Assembly: GCA_937926105.1 (NCBI GenBank)
Contig: CALANS010000051.1
Span: 1 to 64,000 of the forward strand
Direction: 5' to 3'
Length of the DNA stretch: 64,000 nt
Source of the DNA: an uncultured Actinomycetes bacterium
GTDB lineage: Bacteria > Actinomycetota > Actinomycetes > Mycobacteriales > Nakamurellaceae
Part shown: piece by piece, positions 26,595 through 36,339 of the stretch
How positions within the stretch are numbered: the stretch's first letter is position 1
How the letters are laid out: every line of letters starts with the position of its first letter
The notes under the pieces: generated by a model
What the model was told of the DNA's origin: nothing
The model's input: the letters and a program-made list of their open reading frames with translations, nothing else
The model's database searches: none
Translations under genes and position numbers: made by a program

Positions 26595-29036
26595 GTGCCC
26601 ATGACTCTCGCTTCATCGCACGTCGAGATCCGGCCGGGCACGGCGACCGGCGGCTCGCCCTGGGTGCGCAGCGAAGACCGGGCCGCGACCAGCGGAGAGC
26701 CCATTTACGCCACCGACAAGGTGCGGCCAGGGCAGGCGGCGTTGCGGGTGGTACGCAGCACCATTGCGCATGGAAAGATCATCGGCATCGACATCGCAGA
26801 GGCGAAGTCCGCTCCGGGTGTGATCGGGGTCTACACCGCGGCGGACATCGTGCGGCGACAGGGCTACGTGCCCACCATACCGATCCGGATCAGGACGCGG
26901 CCAGAGCTCGATGCGTATGCTCAGCCCGTCATGGCATCAGACCTCGTCCGGTATGTCGGTGAACCGGTCGCGGTGGTGGTAGCGGAGTCCGAAGCGCTGG
27001 CAGAGGACGCAGCAGAACTGGTCGTCGTGGATTACGATCCGCTGCCGGTGGTCTTGGAGATCGGCGACGATGCGGCCGCACCGAACCCGACGCAGGAACT
27101 GTTCCCGGGTACCGGAAACTGCCTGGCAACATATGATGCCGAAACCGGCTCTGTTGACGAGGTGTTCGCGAGTGCCGCCGTCGTCGTCACGGAAACCTTC
27201 CGGGTGGAACGAGATACCAGCCTGCCGCTCGAACCCCGCTCGCTGTTGAGCGAGTGGGATCCGCAACCTCGCCGGCTGCATCTGTGGGGCCCGGCCAAGT
27301 ACCTCAAATTCACCCGCAACACCGTCGCGGACTGGTTCGGCATGGCCCCCGACGACGTGCTGTGCCACCACGTGCGGGTGGGTGGCATGTTCGGCACACG
27401 TGGCGAGGTGTACCCGGAGGAGTTCCTCGTTCCGTGGGCGGCCCGGGAAGTGGCTCGACCGGTGAAGTGGACCGAGGACCGGGCCGAGCACATGGTGAGC
27501 ATCAATCAGTCGCGGGACACAGTTCATCGACTGTCGCTGGCAGCCAGCGCGGACGGTCGGCTGCTCGCCCTGGACGCACAGATCGCGGTCAATCTTGGTG
27601 CATATCCGCGGCCGATCGGCGCGCGTATCGCCGAGATTCTTGCCGAAGGAATGCCGGGTCCATATCTTTGGTCCGCGTATCGCGGGACGTGCCGCGCGGT
27701 GGTGAGCAACAAGACCCCCGCCGGCACCATGCGTGGCCCCGGCACCTTCGACCTCACCTTTGCGCGGGAGCGGCTGCTGGACATCCTGGCCGAACGTATC
27801 AAGATCAATCCGATCGACCTCCGGCGCAAGAACCTGATCCCTCACGAGCTGATGCCCTACACGCAGCCGCTCGGGTCCGCCATGCATCCGCTGCTCTACG
27901 ACAGTGGAGATTATCCTCGCGGTTTCGAGGCCCTTCTTGGCGCCGTCGATCTGCCGGCCCTGGAGGAAGCAGTCGAAGCGCGCCGCGCCAACGGAGAGCT
28001 GGTTGGCATAGGCGTCGCTTGCTTCCTTGACCATTCCGGCCTGGGAATGGCCGAAAGCATTCGGCTGGACTACCTGTCGAACGGACGCTTCCGCTTCGCC
28101 ACCGCGGGTTCGGAGGTCGGACAGGGCCTGGGCTCGGCGATCGCACGCATCGGATCGGACGCCCTCGGAGTACCAGTCGACAGAGTCGACGTTGTCACCA
28201 ACGACAGTGCGGTCTTCGTGGAGGGGGCGGGCACATTCTCGTCACGATCGACCATTTTTGCCGGCAGCGCCGCCTACGATGCTGCAATACAGCTGCGACG
28301 GAAGCGCCCGGATCTATTTGCGGACGAGGCGATGTGGGACCCGCCCGACGCCAGCACGTCGGCGACGGCCGACGCCGTGGAAACGGTCATCGGGACGCAC
28401 GAACAAGCGGGGCCGACCTACGGCTTCGGTGCCCACATCGCAGTCGTCTCGATCGACCCGAGCACCTTCCGCCCGACCGTCGAGCGTGTCTGCGTGGCCT
28501 ACGACTGCGGCCGGGCAATCGACCGCGAGTCTGTCCGAACGCAGCTGGAGGGCGGCACCGTTTTCGGGCTGGGCGGCGTCCTCTACCAGGTGATCACCTA
28601 TGACCCGCAGGGCCAACCGCAATCAACGACGCTGCTAGACTTCAACGTCCCGATGGCCGCGGAAATGCCTGCGGTCCAGACAGTGATCCTCGAGTATCCC
28701 GGCGTGACCAGCAACCCGTTGGGCGTCAAGGGCGTGGGCGAGGCTGGCGTGATGGGCATAGGCGGAGCAGTGGGGAACGCGGTGGCAGCTGCCACACGAC
28801 GCCCACGCAGCGTCACCCTGTTGCCGATTGCCGGGACCCCGCGTTTTGCCGATAGCCTGTTGCCACGCGAGCCAAGTGCGCACGCGGGTCCGGCAGAACG
28901 GGCAATCGCCGAGCAGGTCGGCGAGGAGCCGCGGTCATCAGCCACGACGGCTTGGTGGCGCGTGGCCGGAGCCAGCCTGACCATCCTGATCGTGCTGCGC
29001 TGGTTGGCCCGGCATCATCGACGAAAGGCACACTGA
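26595..29036 (+). CDS. Molybdopterin-binding large subunit of a xanthine-dehydrogenase-family hydroxylase
   Basis: 813 residues (GTG 26595 or ATG 26601). N-terminal aldehyde-oxidase a/b hammerhead domain (VRPGQAALRVVRSTIAHG), then the Mo-binding domains with VRVGGMFGTRGE, NKTPAGTMRGPG, SEVGQGLGSAIARI and the catalytic Glu in GVKGVGEAGV. Such enzymes hydroxylate a ring C-H next to nitrogen, or an aldehyde. Subunit sizes (813, 295, 181) match a separate-gene LMS hydroxylase. Unusually, the last 30 residues hold a hydrophobic stretch (VAGASLTILIVLRWLA) and a basic tail, suggesting a membrane anchor. The FAD and Fe-S genes are 3 kb downstream. Confidence 0.9.
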   Translation: MPMTLASSHVEIRPGTATGGSPWVRSEDRAATSGEPIYATDKVRPGQAALRVVRSTIAHGKIIGIDIAEAKSAPGVIGVYTAADIVRRQGYVPTIPIRIRTRPELDAYAQPVMASDLVRYVGEPVAVVVAESEALAEDAAELVVVDYDPLPVVLEIGDDAAAPNPTQELFPGTGNCLATYDAETGSVDEVFASAAVVVTETFRVERDTSLPLEPRSLLSEWDPQPRRLHLWGPAKYLKFTRNTVADWFGMAPDDVLCHHVRVGGMFGTRGEVYPEEFLVPWAAREVARPVKWTEDRAEHMVSINQSRDTVHRLSLAASADGRLLALDAQIAVNLGAYPRPIGARIAEILAEGMPGPYLWSAYRGTCRAVVSNKTPAGTMRGPGTFDLTFARERLLDILAERIKINPIDLRRKNLIPHELMPYTQPLGSAMHPLLYDSGDYPRGFEALLGAVDLPALEEAVEARRANGELVGIGVACFLDHSGLGMAESIRLDYLSNGRFRFATAGSEVGQGLGSAIARIGSDALGVPVDRVDVVTNDSAVFVEGAGTFSSRSTIFAGSAAYDAAIQLRRKRPDLFADEAMWDPPDASTSATADAVETVIGTHEQAGPTYGFGAHIAVVSIDPSTFRPTVERVCVAYDCGRAIDRESVRTQLEGGTVFGLGGVLYQVITYDPQGQPQSTTLLDFNVPMAAEMPAVQTVILEYPGVTSNPLGVKGVGEAGVMGIGGAVGNAVAAATRRPRSVTLLPIAGTPRFADSLLPREPSAHAGPAERAIAEQVGEEPRSSATTAWWRVAGASLTILIVLRWLARHHRRKAH

Positions 29037-29037
29037 G

Positions 29038-30021
29038 TTGTACGACATTCATGCGCACCACTATCCGACGGCGTACCTGGAGGCTTGCCGGCGACCCGAC
29101 AGCGGGATGACGAGCTACATTCGCAACGACGGGCGGCTGGTGGTGCTGCAGGACGACGCGGTCGCTCTCGCTGCTCCGCAGCCCATGCCAACGCTGGAAC
29201 ATCGGCTTCAGATGATGGACGAGGTCGGGGTGCAGCGGCAGGTTCTGTCGATCTCTGCCCCGAACGTTTATCGCTTTCCGGGTAGCTGGCGCGCGGGACT
29301 GACGTCAGACCTGAATGATGAACTCGCGGACCTTTATGCCCAGAGCAACGCCAGGCTCGCGCACCTGGTGAGCCTGCCGCTTCCTGACGTCAAGGGGGCA
29401 TTGTCCGAACTAGACCGTGCGTTGGCCGCACCCGGGGCGATTGGGGTCTTCCTGACCACGACCATCGACCATCGCCCATTGGACGCCGAGGAGTTTGCGC
29501 CCCTACTGGCCGAATTGGACCGGCGCCGTGCCGTGGTCTTCGTTCATCCAACGACAGGATGTACGGAAAACCAAGCAGATTACGCCTTAAGCCTCGCATT
29601 GGGATTCATGGGGGAAACAACGACCTGTCTCGGCCGGCTGGTCTATTCCGGCACCCTAGAGCGATACCCCGGCATACGGTGGATCTTTGCCCATCTCGGC
29701 GGGGCTACGCCATTCGTCATCCACCGCTTCGACAACTATTACACGCAGTTCCCGGAGTGCCGAGAAAAGATCACCAGGAAACCATCCGAACTCCTCGCGG
29801 GCGTGTACTTCGACACCGTCACCACTAATGCCGCGGCCATCACGTGTACACTGGCCAACTTCAGCGAACAGCAGCTCCTCTTCGGGACCGACTACCCACA
29901 CGTGCCCGGGGGACTTGCCGCATTTGTCAATACCGTCAAGGCAGCCACCTCCGACGAGGCGACCCGCTCATTGATCTTCCACGGCAATGCCGAGCGTCTC
30001 ATCGGACGTGGCGACGCCTAG
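29038..30021 (+). CDS. Amidohydrolase-2 (ACMSD-like) decarboxylase/hydrolase, locus C
   Basis: 327 residues from TTG 29038, 10 nt after GAAAGG. It begins MYDIHAHHYP (HxH metal motif), followed by VFVHPTTG (His), FAHLGGATPF (His) and FGTDYPHVPGG (Asp), the ACMSD-type set. The family decarboxylates unsaturated or aromatic acids or opens lactones. Placed directly behind the Mo-hydroxylase subunit, it may process the hydroxylated ring product. Substrate unknown. Confidence 0.86.
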   Translation: MYDIHAHHYPTAYLEACRRPDSGMTSYIRNDGRLVVLQDDAVALAAPQPMPTLEHRLQMMDEVGVQRQVLSISAPNVYRFPGSWRAGLTSDLNDELADLYAQSNARLAHLVSLPLPDVKGALSELDRALAAPGAIGVFLTTTIDHRPLDAEEFAPLLAELDRRRAVVFVHPTTGCTENQADYALSLALGFMGETTTCLGRLVYSGTLERYPGIRWIFAHLGGATPFVIHRFDNYYTQFPECREKITRKPSELLAGVYFDTVTTNAAAITCTLANFSEQQLLFGTDYPHVPGGLAAFVNTVKAATSDEATRSLIFHGNAERLIGRGDA

Positions 30022-30030
30022 GAGCGACCT

Positions 30031-30852
30031 ATGGAAGGTACCCAGCTCATGGATCGACCAGGCGAGCAGACCCGCCCGGCTGCGCTGACCGTCGACCGAC
30101 TCAGCTTCACCTATGGCGGCCATCTCGTTCTGCACGACATCAGTTTTACGGTGCGGTCGGGAGAGTTCGTCTCCGTCATTGGTCCCAGCGGCTGTGGCAA
30201 GTCAACTCTGCTTCAGATCATCGCCGGAATACTGGCGCCCGGACTCGGCTCGGTCGATGTCGATACAAGCCACGGCGGTTCGGGCCTGAGCCGCGCCGTG
30301 GTATTTCAAGACTTTGCGCTGATGCCGTGGAAAACGGTCCGCGCCAACGTGCAATTGGGCTTGGACTACATGCGGCCCCGGAGACCGAGGCGGGAGCGGG
30401 AGCGCCTGGCACAGGATGCGATCAACGTGGTGGGCTTGCGGGGCTTCGAGGACAAGTACCCGTATCAGGTCTCCGGCGGTATGAAGCAGCGGACCGGAAT
30501 TGCTCGTGCCCTGGCGGTGGATCCCACAATCTTCCTGCTCGACGAGCCGATGGCCTCGGTCGACGCGCAGAACGCCGAGCTACTGCGCACCGAGCTACGT
30601 TCCCTGATCGCGAACCAGAACCGAACCGCGCTCCTGGTGACCCACAATTTGGACGAGGCGCTGTTCCTGTCCGATCGGATCCTGCTGATGACCACGAAGC
30701 CGGGCCAAATAGTCGAAGACATCGCCGTGGAGCGCTTGGACACCGCCCAGTCCGAGGAGGCCGGGTTGGCCATCAGGGAGCGTCATGTGGCACTGCGTGA
30801 ACGTATCTGGGAGCACCTCAAGACCGAAGTCACCCGGGAGAGGCTGGCGTAG
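30031..30852 (+). CDS. ABC importer ATPase, SsuB/TauB-like, locus C
   Basis: 273 residues, ATG 30031 with AGGAG 7 nt upstream. GPSGCGKST, VSGGMKQRTGIARAL, FLLDEPMASVDAQN and VTHNLDEA are present. Pairs with the permease 3 nt downstream and the lipoprotein at 25479. Confidence 0.93.
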   Translation: MEGTQLMDRPGEQTRPAALTVDRLSFTYGGHLVLHDISFTVRSGEFVSVIGPSGCGKSTLLQIIAGILAPGLGSVDVDTSHGGSGLSRAVVFQDFALMPWKTVRANVQLGLDYMRPRRPRRERERLAQDAINVVGLRGFEDKYPYQVSGGMKQRTGIARALAVDPTIFLLDEPMASVDAQNAELLRTELRSLIANQNRTALLVTHNLDEALFLSDRILLMTTKPGQIVEDIAVERLDTAQSEEAGLAIRERHVALRERIWEHLKTEVTRERLA

Positions 30853-30855
30853 GCG

Positions 30856-31767
30856 ATGAGCAAGGAAGCCACCAGACAGAGCCAGCGAGCTGGCGCGATG
30901 TCGACGCGCGAACCCAGAGCGACACGTCGCCGGGTCGAGGCGCGCTCGTCGGATATCGACAACATCTCAGCCGATGAGGCGTTGCAACGGATTATCAGCG
31001 CCTCCCGACCCAGCTGGTTCGTCAGGAACCGACCATGGCTGCTGCCCTTGGCAACGGTCGTGGTGATCCTCGTGGTGTGGGAGATACTGGGCCGACTTGG
31101 CCTGATCAACAAACTGTTCTTCTCCTACCCATCCGCGATCGCGGAAGGCTTCTACAAGTGGAACTCGCAGGGCTTGTGGACCGATCTGACGGCATCGGGT
31201 AAGGCTTTCGGGATCGGGATGGCCATCGCCCTGTTGGGCATTCCTGCGGGCATCGTTGTCGGCAGCGTTCGAAACATCGGGTTTGCAGTTGATCCGCTGA
31301 TCCAGGCCATGTACTCCACACCGATGGTCGCCCTGACGCCCCTCTTCGTCATCATCTTCGGCCTCGGACTGCCGTCGATCTCGGCTGTCGTGGCGCTCAT
31401 GGCTATATTCCCGATCCTCATCCTCACCGCTGAAGGCGTCCGAACCGTAGACGGTGTGCTGATCAATGCTTCGAAAGTATTTGGTGCGCGGCGATGGGAC
31501 GTATATCGAGACGTAGTGGTGCCATCCATTGTGCCGTTCATTATCAGCGGGCTTCGTCTTGCGATCGGACGCGGCGTCATTGGTGTCGTGATCGGTGAGT
31601 TCATTGGCGCCGTCGCCGGAGTGGGGTACCGGATTCGGGCTGATGCCGGAGTCTTCAACACCGACAGGTATCTAGCCGGCATTGTGATCCTGATGGTCTT
31701 CTCGGTGGGCCTGAACGAATTGGTGAAGCGACTAGAGGCGAGACTGGCGCCGTGGCGCGCACGGTGA
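30856..31767 (+). CDS. ABC importer permease, SsuC-like, locus C
   Basis: 303 residues with a long charged N-terminus (about 55 residues) and six predicted helices. The coupling segment is ASKVFGARRWDVYRDVVVPS, and GVVIGEFIGAVAGVGYRI is the family C-terminal motif. Completes the second NMT1/THI5-like importer of the window. Confidence 0.92.
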   Translation: MSKEATRQSQRAGAMSTREPRATRRRVEARSSDIDNISADEALQRIISASRPSWFVRNRPWLLPLATVVVILVVWEILGRLGLINKLFFSYPSAIAEGFYKWNSQGLWTDLTASGKAFGIGMAIALLGIPAGIVVGSVRNIGFAVDPLIQAMYSTPMVALTPLFVIIFGLGLPSISAVVALMAIFPILILTAEGVRTVDGVLINASKVFGARRWDVYRDVVVPSIVPFIISGLRLAIGRGVIGVVIGEFIGAVAGVGYRIRADAGVFNTDRYLAGIVILMVFSVGLNELVKRLEARLAPWRAR

Positions 31768-31816
31768 CCGGCGTGTGGAACCTGATCTACCCCCATGCCG
31801 AAAGATCGGCCTCCCG

Positions 31817-32704
31817 ATGAAGCCGCACAGGTTCTCCTACTGCCGTCCGGAGTCGGTCGCGCAGGCGGTCGCCGCGCTCGCAGCGCTCGGCGACGACGCG
31901 AAGGTGCTGGCGGGTGGGCAAAGCCTGATGCCGTTGCTCAACCTTCGGTTGGCCGGTCCGCGAGTGCTGGTGGATGTCTCGTCGATGGCGGAGCTGCGCG
32001 GCATCGAGATCGGCGACGAGTACGTCACGATCGGAGCTGCGACCACTCATCAGGAGATACTCGACAGTGGTCGCCAAGGATCGGGCATCATGCCACTCTT
32101 GGGTGAGTCGGCCAGCCTGATCGGGCACTGGCCCATTCGTACCCGCGGAACGATCGGCGGCAGCCTCGCGCACGCTGATCCGGCCGCCGAGTGGTGCACG
32201 CTGGCCCTGGCGTTGGATGCTCGGATCCGGATGGTGGGCCAGTCCGGACCGCGGCTCGTCGGCGCCGACGAGATGTTCCTGGGCCCCTTCACCTCCGCGC
32301 TCGCGGACACCGAACTACTGACGGCTGTCGACTTCCCCGCCCACATTGTCGGATACGGTGTTCGCGAGTTCACCATACGTAGGGGAGACTTTGCGACCGT
32401 CGTGGTGGCGGTGGCGATCCGTCACGACCGCGACGCGAACCCGGTCGTTCGTATTGCCGCTGGTGGAATCGACACGCGCGCTATCCGGATCCGGGAAGGC
32501 GAGGATCATCTCAGCGCCGCACTGCGGGAACCGCGGAGCACTTCGCCCGACCAACTCGCGCGGGACGTCGCCGCAGCGTGCGCCGGCGCTGTACATCCGC
32601 TGGCGGACAACCACGCCTCGAGCGACTATCGGCGTCATCTTGTCGGCGAGTTGGTAGCGCAGGCCGCGACGGATGCGATAAGGATGGGGGATGAAGTCGC
32701 TTGA
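31817..32704 (+). CDS. FAD-binding medium subunit of the Mo-hydroxylase
   Basis: 295 residues from ATG 31817 (MKPHRFSYCRP, the normal family start; an upstream GTG at 31775 adds an atypical extension). FAD motifs AGGQSLMPLLNLRLA and TIGGSLAHADPAAEW are intact, followed by the C-terminal CO-dehydrogenase flavoprotein domain. Transfers electrons from the 2Fe-2S subunit to the acceptor. TTGA overlap with the next gene. Confidence 0.92.
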   Translation: MKPHRFSYCRPESVAQAVAALAALGDDAKVLAGGQSLMPLLNLRLAGPRVLVDVSSMAELRGIEIGDEYVTIGAATTHQEILDSGRQGSGIMPLLGESASLIGHWPIRTRGTIGGSLAHADPAAEWCTLALALDARIRMVGQSGPRLVGADEMFLGPFTSALADTELLTAVDFPAHIVGYGVREFTIRRGDFATVVVAVAIRHDRDANPVVRIAAGGIDTRAIRIREGEDHLSAALREPRSTSPDQLARDVAAACAGAVHPLADNHASSDYRRHLVGELVAQAATDAIRMGDEVA

Positions 32705-33246
32705 GCGCTCCCGGTAGTGAAGACCCGCTTGTCCGGGCGGAGTGCGACGTATCGGTAGAGGTCAACGGAGAATCGGTGTCGGGCGCGATTGAGGCTCGCA
32801 CCAGTCTCGCGGATTACCTGCGCAGCGAAGGGTATTTCGGAGTGCGAGTGGGCTGTGAACAAGGTGTCTGCGGTGCGTGCACCGTGCTGCTGGACGGCCG
32901 GCCGGTTCGTTCGTGCCTGGTGCTGGCGGTCCAGGCAGACCGTCGTGCCGTGGAAACCGTGGAGGGACTCGCCCGCGGCGAAGCGCCCTCTGACCTGCAA
33001 CGGGCATTTTCGCAGGAGCGCGCGCTACAGTGCGGATTCTGCACGCCCGGGTTCCTGATGTTGTCAGTTGCACTGCTGCGGGACCATCCGTCGGCCACCG
33101 ACGACGACGTCCTGGACGCGGTGTCGTCCAATATTTGCCGGTGCACCGGCTACCAGGGAATTGCTCGCGCGATACGCCGCGTCCGCGACGAGCGGTCGGT
33201 GGCCGATCGAAGATCGCACGCGAGCGGCGGAGGGACACAGCGCTAG
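32701..33246 (+). CDS. 2Fe-2S small subunit of the Mo-hydroxylase
   Basis: 181 residues starting at TTG 32701, which overlaps the FAD-subunit stop. Plant-type cluster CEQGVCGACTVLLDGRPVRSC and the second cluster CGFCTPGF...NICRCTGYQGI are both complete. About 15 residues precede the domain and 20 follow it. Together with 26595 and 31817 it forms a complete three-subunit hydroxylase. Confidence 0.93.
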   Translation: MSAPGSEDPLVRAECDVSVEVNGESVSGAIEARTSLADYLRSEGYFGVRVGCEQGVCGACTVLLDGRPVRSCLVLAVQADRRAVETVEGLARGEAPSDLQRAFSQERALQCGFCTPGFLMLSVALLRDHPSATDDDVLDAVSSNICRCTGYQGIARAIRRVRDERSVADRRSHASGGGTQR

Positions 33247-33315
33247 CACGGGGCACCAACGGCACCATCTGGCGGGAAGCATGCGTGGATACGGATCTGT
33301 GGTGATTGGACTGTG

Positions 33316-34551
33316 ATGGAAGCGATACACGGCGATGTCGGCGGGGCGATGTCGAGTGTCAGCTTGCTCGCCGGCTTGCGCGTCGTGGATCTCACCCGAG
33401 CCTTGGCCGGGCCGACTTGCACTGCCCTGCTGGGCGACCTCGGCGCCGAAGTGATTAAGGTCGAGGGCCTTCCACATGGCGATGGAGCGCGTGGTTGGGC
33501 GCCGTTTGACGGTGACGAGAGCCTCTACTTCGCCTCGGTCAACCGGAACAAGAAGTCTGTGGCACTGGCGTTGCGCGAACCCCGCGGTCAGGAGGTTCTG
33601 GAAAGGCTGGTCGCGGCCGCGGATGTGCTGGTAGAGAATTTCCGGCCGGGCACGTTGGAGAAGATGGGACTCGGACCGGAGTACCTGCGGCACCATTATC
33701 CGAGGCTGATCATTGCCAGTATTTCTGGGTTCGGATCTCGGGGCCCGGAGCGGAGCACGCCCGGCCTGGATCAGATCGCACAAGGCATGTCCGGTTTGAT
33801 GTCGGTGACGGGGCCCGATGCCGCAACGCCCACGCGTGTGGGCGTACCCATCATCGACTCGATCACCGGCGTCGTGAATGCCCTGGCCATCTGCGCGGCA
33901 GTTGCCAGTCGCGAACGAACCGGGCGGGGGAGCCACGTCGAAACGTCGCTGTTGGAGACGGCAATCAATATGCTCTCCTTTCAGGCACAGCAGTATCTTT
34001 CATTGGGCGTGGCCGCAACGCCACACGGCAATGACCATCCGGTGATCTGGCCGTATGGGACCTTCCGCACCGCGGACGATTCGATCAACATCGCAGCGGG
34101 CAACGATTCGCAGTGGACCGCGATGTGTCGGGTCCTGGGTCAACCGGGGTTGGCGGACCGGCCGGAGTATGCCACCGGACGGGCACGGTTGGCGCGGCGA
34201 GAGGAGTTGCGTGGTGAGGTTGAGCGACTGCTGGCGGACCGGTCAGCGTCGGAGTGGATACCCGAACTCCGGTCGGCTGGCGTGCCATGCGGCCCGGTCT
34301 ATGGGCTTGATCAGGTGTTTGGGGACCCGCAGGTACGGGCGCTGGAAATGGTGCGGACGGTTACTGGTCTGGGTGGGCCGCAGCCGCTGTTGCGGGGCCC
34401 GATTACCGTCGACGGGCACCCTGCACCCATCCGGAGCGGGCCCCCGCGCCTTGGTCAGCAGTCGCGGGAGGTCTTGCAGTCGGTGGGAATCAGCCGACAG
34501 GACATCGACCTACTGGTTGCGGACGGGATCATCGCGGTGGGCAGCCGATGA
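33316..34551 (+). CDS. Family III CoA-transferase (CaiB/BaiF), locus C
   Basis: 411 residues from ATG 33316 (ATG 33349, preceded by GGCGGGG, is also credible and gives the usual N-terminus LLAGLRVVDLTRALAGP). LGAEVIKVEG, VENFRPGTLE and VGVPIIDSITGV with the catalytic Asp are intact. It activates an acid intermediate as its CoA thioester, which the enoyl-CoA hydratase homologue at 35461 could then use. Confidence 0.88.
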   Translation: MEAIHGDVGGAMSSVSLLAGLRVVDLTRALAGPTCTALLGDLGAEVIKVEGLPHGDGARGWAPFDGDESLYFASVNRNKKSVALALREPRGQEVLERLVAAADVLVENFRPGTLEKMGLGPEYLRHHYPRLIIASISGFGSRGPERSTPGLDQIAQGMSGLMSVTGPDAATPTRVGVPIIDSITGVVNALAICAAVASRERTGRGSHVETSLLETAINMLSFQAQQYLSLGVAATPHGNDHPVIWPYGTFRTADDSINIAAGNDSQWTAMCRVLGQPGLADRPEYATGRARLARREELRGEVERLLADRSASEWIPELRSAGVPCGPVYGLDQVFGDPQVRALEMVRTVTGLGGPQPLLRGPITVDGHPAPIRSGPPRLGQQSREVLQSVGISRQDIDLLVADGIIAVGSR

Positions 34552-34601
34552 GGCAGTCCGGAGTGCGGGGGTGGGCCCGCATGGACGCATCGCGTGCCGA
34601 G

Positions 34602-35258
34602 CTAGCGATGCCGCCCGATTTCGTGCGGCAGGTGCTCGCTTCCAATGATGTGCACGCGGGTCAGCTCGGCCGCCTTCGCGGCATCCCCGCCGACCAGGGA
34701 GGCGAGGATCTCACGGTGCTGGTTGATGGACTCGGCCAACGGGCGGATGACCTGCGGACCCGTCGGCATCGCCTGCCACAGCAGCCTGATCATCGACAGC
34801 AACACGGGAGAGGTCGCCGCCTCATATATTGCAAAATGGAACTGTCGGTTCAGCGGACCGTACTCGGAATAGTCCGTCGTATGCTCGCTCATCTGTTCGT
34901 TGAGAGCGGCCAGTCGAGCGAAGTCCCTTTCGGTAAGTGCCGGGGCAGCAAGTTGTACCGCAAGCGGTTCGAGGGCGGCGCGGATGAGTGCATTGTCCTG
35001 GACGATTCCGTTACGAGAGACCGCCACTGTCGCACCGCGGTGCGGGTCATTAACCACGAGTCCTTCGGATTCCAGGCGGCGAAGAGCTTCTCGCACCGGC
35101 GTCTGGCTCACACCGAACCGGTCGGCGAGATCGCGCTGGCGCAGCGGCTCGGACTCGCTCAATTCCCCACTGATGATCAGCTCGCGAATCATTGCGCAGA
35201 CGATGTCGCTTTTCGAGGCGTAGAACATCGCCGGCACGCCCATGGGTTGGGTCGTCAC
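34602..35258 (-). CDS. GntR-family regulator, FCD type (locus C)
   Basis: 218 residues on the opposite strand to the rest of locus C. Winged helix ASKSDIVCAMIRELIISGEL, then VSQTPVREALRRLESEGLV. The FCD domain includes RAALEPLAVQLA, NRQFHFAIYEAA and a late INQHREILASL. Divergent from the enoyl-CoA hydratase gene, with a palindromic CGATATACCATATCG site between them. It is the likely regulator of the TGATATACCA sites. Confidence 0.92.
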   Translation of the reverse strand: MTTQPMGVPAMFYASKSDIVCAMIRELIISGELSESEPLRQRDLADRFGVSQTPVREALRRLESEGLVVNDPHRGATVAVSRNGIVQDNALIRAALEPLAVQLAAPALTERDFARLAALNEQMSEHTTDYSEYGPLNRQFHFAIYEAATSPVLLSMIRLLWQAMPTGPQVIRPLAESINQHREILASLVGGDAAKAAELTRVHIIGSEHLPHEIGRHR

Positions 35259-35407
35259 GTACGGTCTCCCTCGCCTCGTTGCCCGTCGAATGCACTAACA
35301 CGGTGCTGTCACATCGGCCGCTGGAGCAAGCCGGTGCGCGACCCACATTCCCGTGCGCGCCAGTCGTTCCGCGGCGGCGATCCGATGATCGGTACCGGCC
35401 GATTGAA

Positions 35408-35422
35408 CGATATACCATATCG
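35408..35422 (+). promoter_or_regulatory. Operator-like motif, locus C site 2 (palindrome)
   Basis: CGATATACCATATCG: perfect 6-bp arms around ACC, in the 200-bp space between divergent gntR and enoyl-CoA hydratase genes. Shares GATATACCA with 25248 and 36366. Confidence 0.6.
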
Positions 35423-35460
35423 CGTCGCTCACGGCGCTCCGCGAGGCAGGGAGTGGCTCA

Positions 35461-36255
35461 GTGGGAGCGGTTGACATCCGTTCGCAGCTCACCGCCGGCG
35501 GCCGACCTGTCGTTGTCGCCGCGCTGGACCGCGCCGACCGCCGGAACGCGCTGGATCTGGCGACCGTCGACGCGTTGACCGGCCTGATGGTGACAGAGCA
35601 GGACAGGACAATCATCCTGACGAGCGCCACTCCCGGCATCTTCTGCGCGGGGGCAGATTTGAAGGTATCCGGTGCGGAGCGCGCCGCGGTGAGCGATCGT
35701 CTCTACGCGCTCTATGAGTTGATGGTCTCTCGGCCGGGTCTTGTTGTGGCGGCGGTGGATGGCGCGGCAGTGGGCGGCGGCGCCCAACTGGTGTCGGCCG
35801 CCGACTTTCGAGTGGCGTCTCCGCGCGCGCGATTCCGCTGGGTCGGCCCTCGCCACGGGCTGGTGGTGGGGGCGTGGATCCTACCGGCGCTCCTGGGCCG
35901 CTCTCGGGCGATGGATCTGATGCTGACCGGCCGTTGGATGGCGGTGGATGAGGCCAGTGCGGCGGGTTACGTGCACCGAGTCGCGGAGGATCCGGTCACG
36001 GAAGCGGTGGCCCTGATCGATGAGCTCTCGCAGGCTCGGCCGGACGCGATTGCCCGCGTGAAGACGCTGTTGTCGCTCGGGGTGATGGACGGTCTTCGGG
36101 CGGAGCGCGTCGGCAACGGCGACACCTGGGACGGGTCGGTTCCGGATCGAGCCGCAGCATCGGAGGGCGCGCAGCCCCAGACGGCTCCCCGTCATGCCGG
36201 CATCGATCGGCCGAAGGGCTTCCCGCGAGCCTTCGATGGCCCGCCCACGCCCTAG
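35461..36255 (+). CDS. Enoyl-CoA hydratase/isomerase family protein
   Basis: 264 residues, GTG 35461 behind GGCAGGGA. The crotonase oxyanion segments GIFCAGADLK and VDGAAVGGGAQL are present, and the C-terminal 45 residues are disordered and atypical. Crotonase members hydrate, isomerise or hydrolyse acyl-CoAs. Context suggests a ring-derived acyl-CoA made by the CoA-transferase at 33316. Confidence 0.85.
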   Translation: MGAVDIRSQLTAGGRPVVVAALDRADRRNALDLATVDALTGLMVTEQDRTIILTSATPGIFCAGADLKVSGAERAAVSDRLYALYELMVSRPGLVVAAVDGAAVGGGAQLVSAADFRVASPRARFRWVGPRHGLVVGAWILPALLGRSRAMDLMLTGRWMAVDEASAAGYVHRVAEDPVTEAVALIDELSQARPDAIARVKTLLSLGVMDGLRAERVGNGDTWDGSVPDRAAASEGAQPQTAPRHAGIDRPKGFPRAFDGPPTP

Positions 36256-36260
36256 CCGGT

Positions 36261-36276
36261 CGTACCGGACGGTACG
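36261..36276 (+). terminator. Short hairpin after the enoyl-CoA hydratase gene
   Basis: CGTACC and GGTACG around a 4-nt loop, 5 nt after the stop. Short stem, so only a weak terminator candidate. Confidence 0.3.
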
Positions 36277-36339
36277 GCGTCGACGAAGCGCGCTGGCCGG
36301 CTGCGGGGTGTCGCGGCGTCGGGGCCCGGCATGCCCCGC

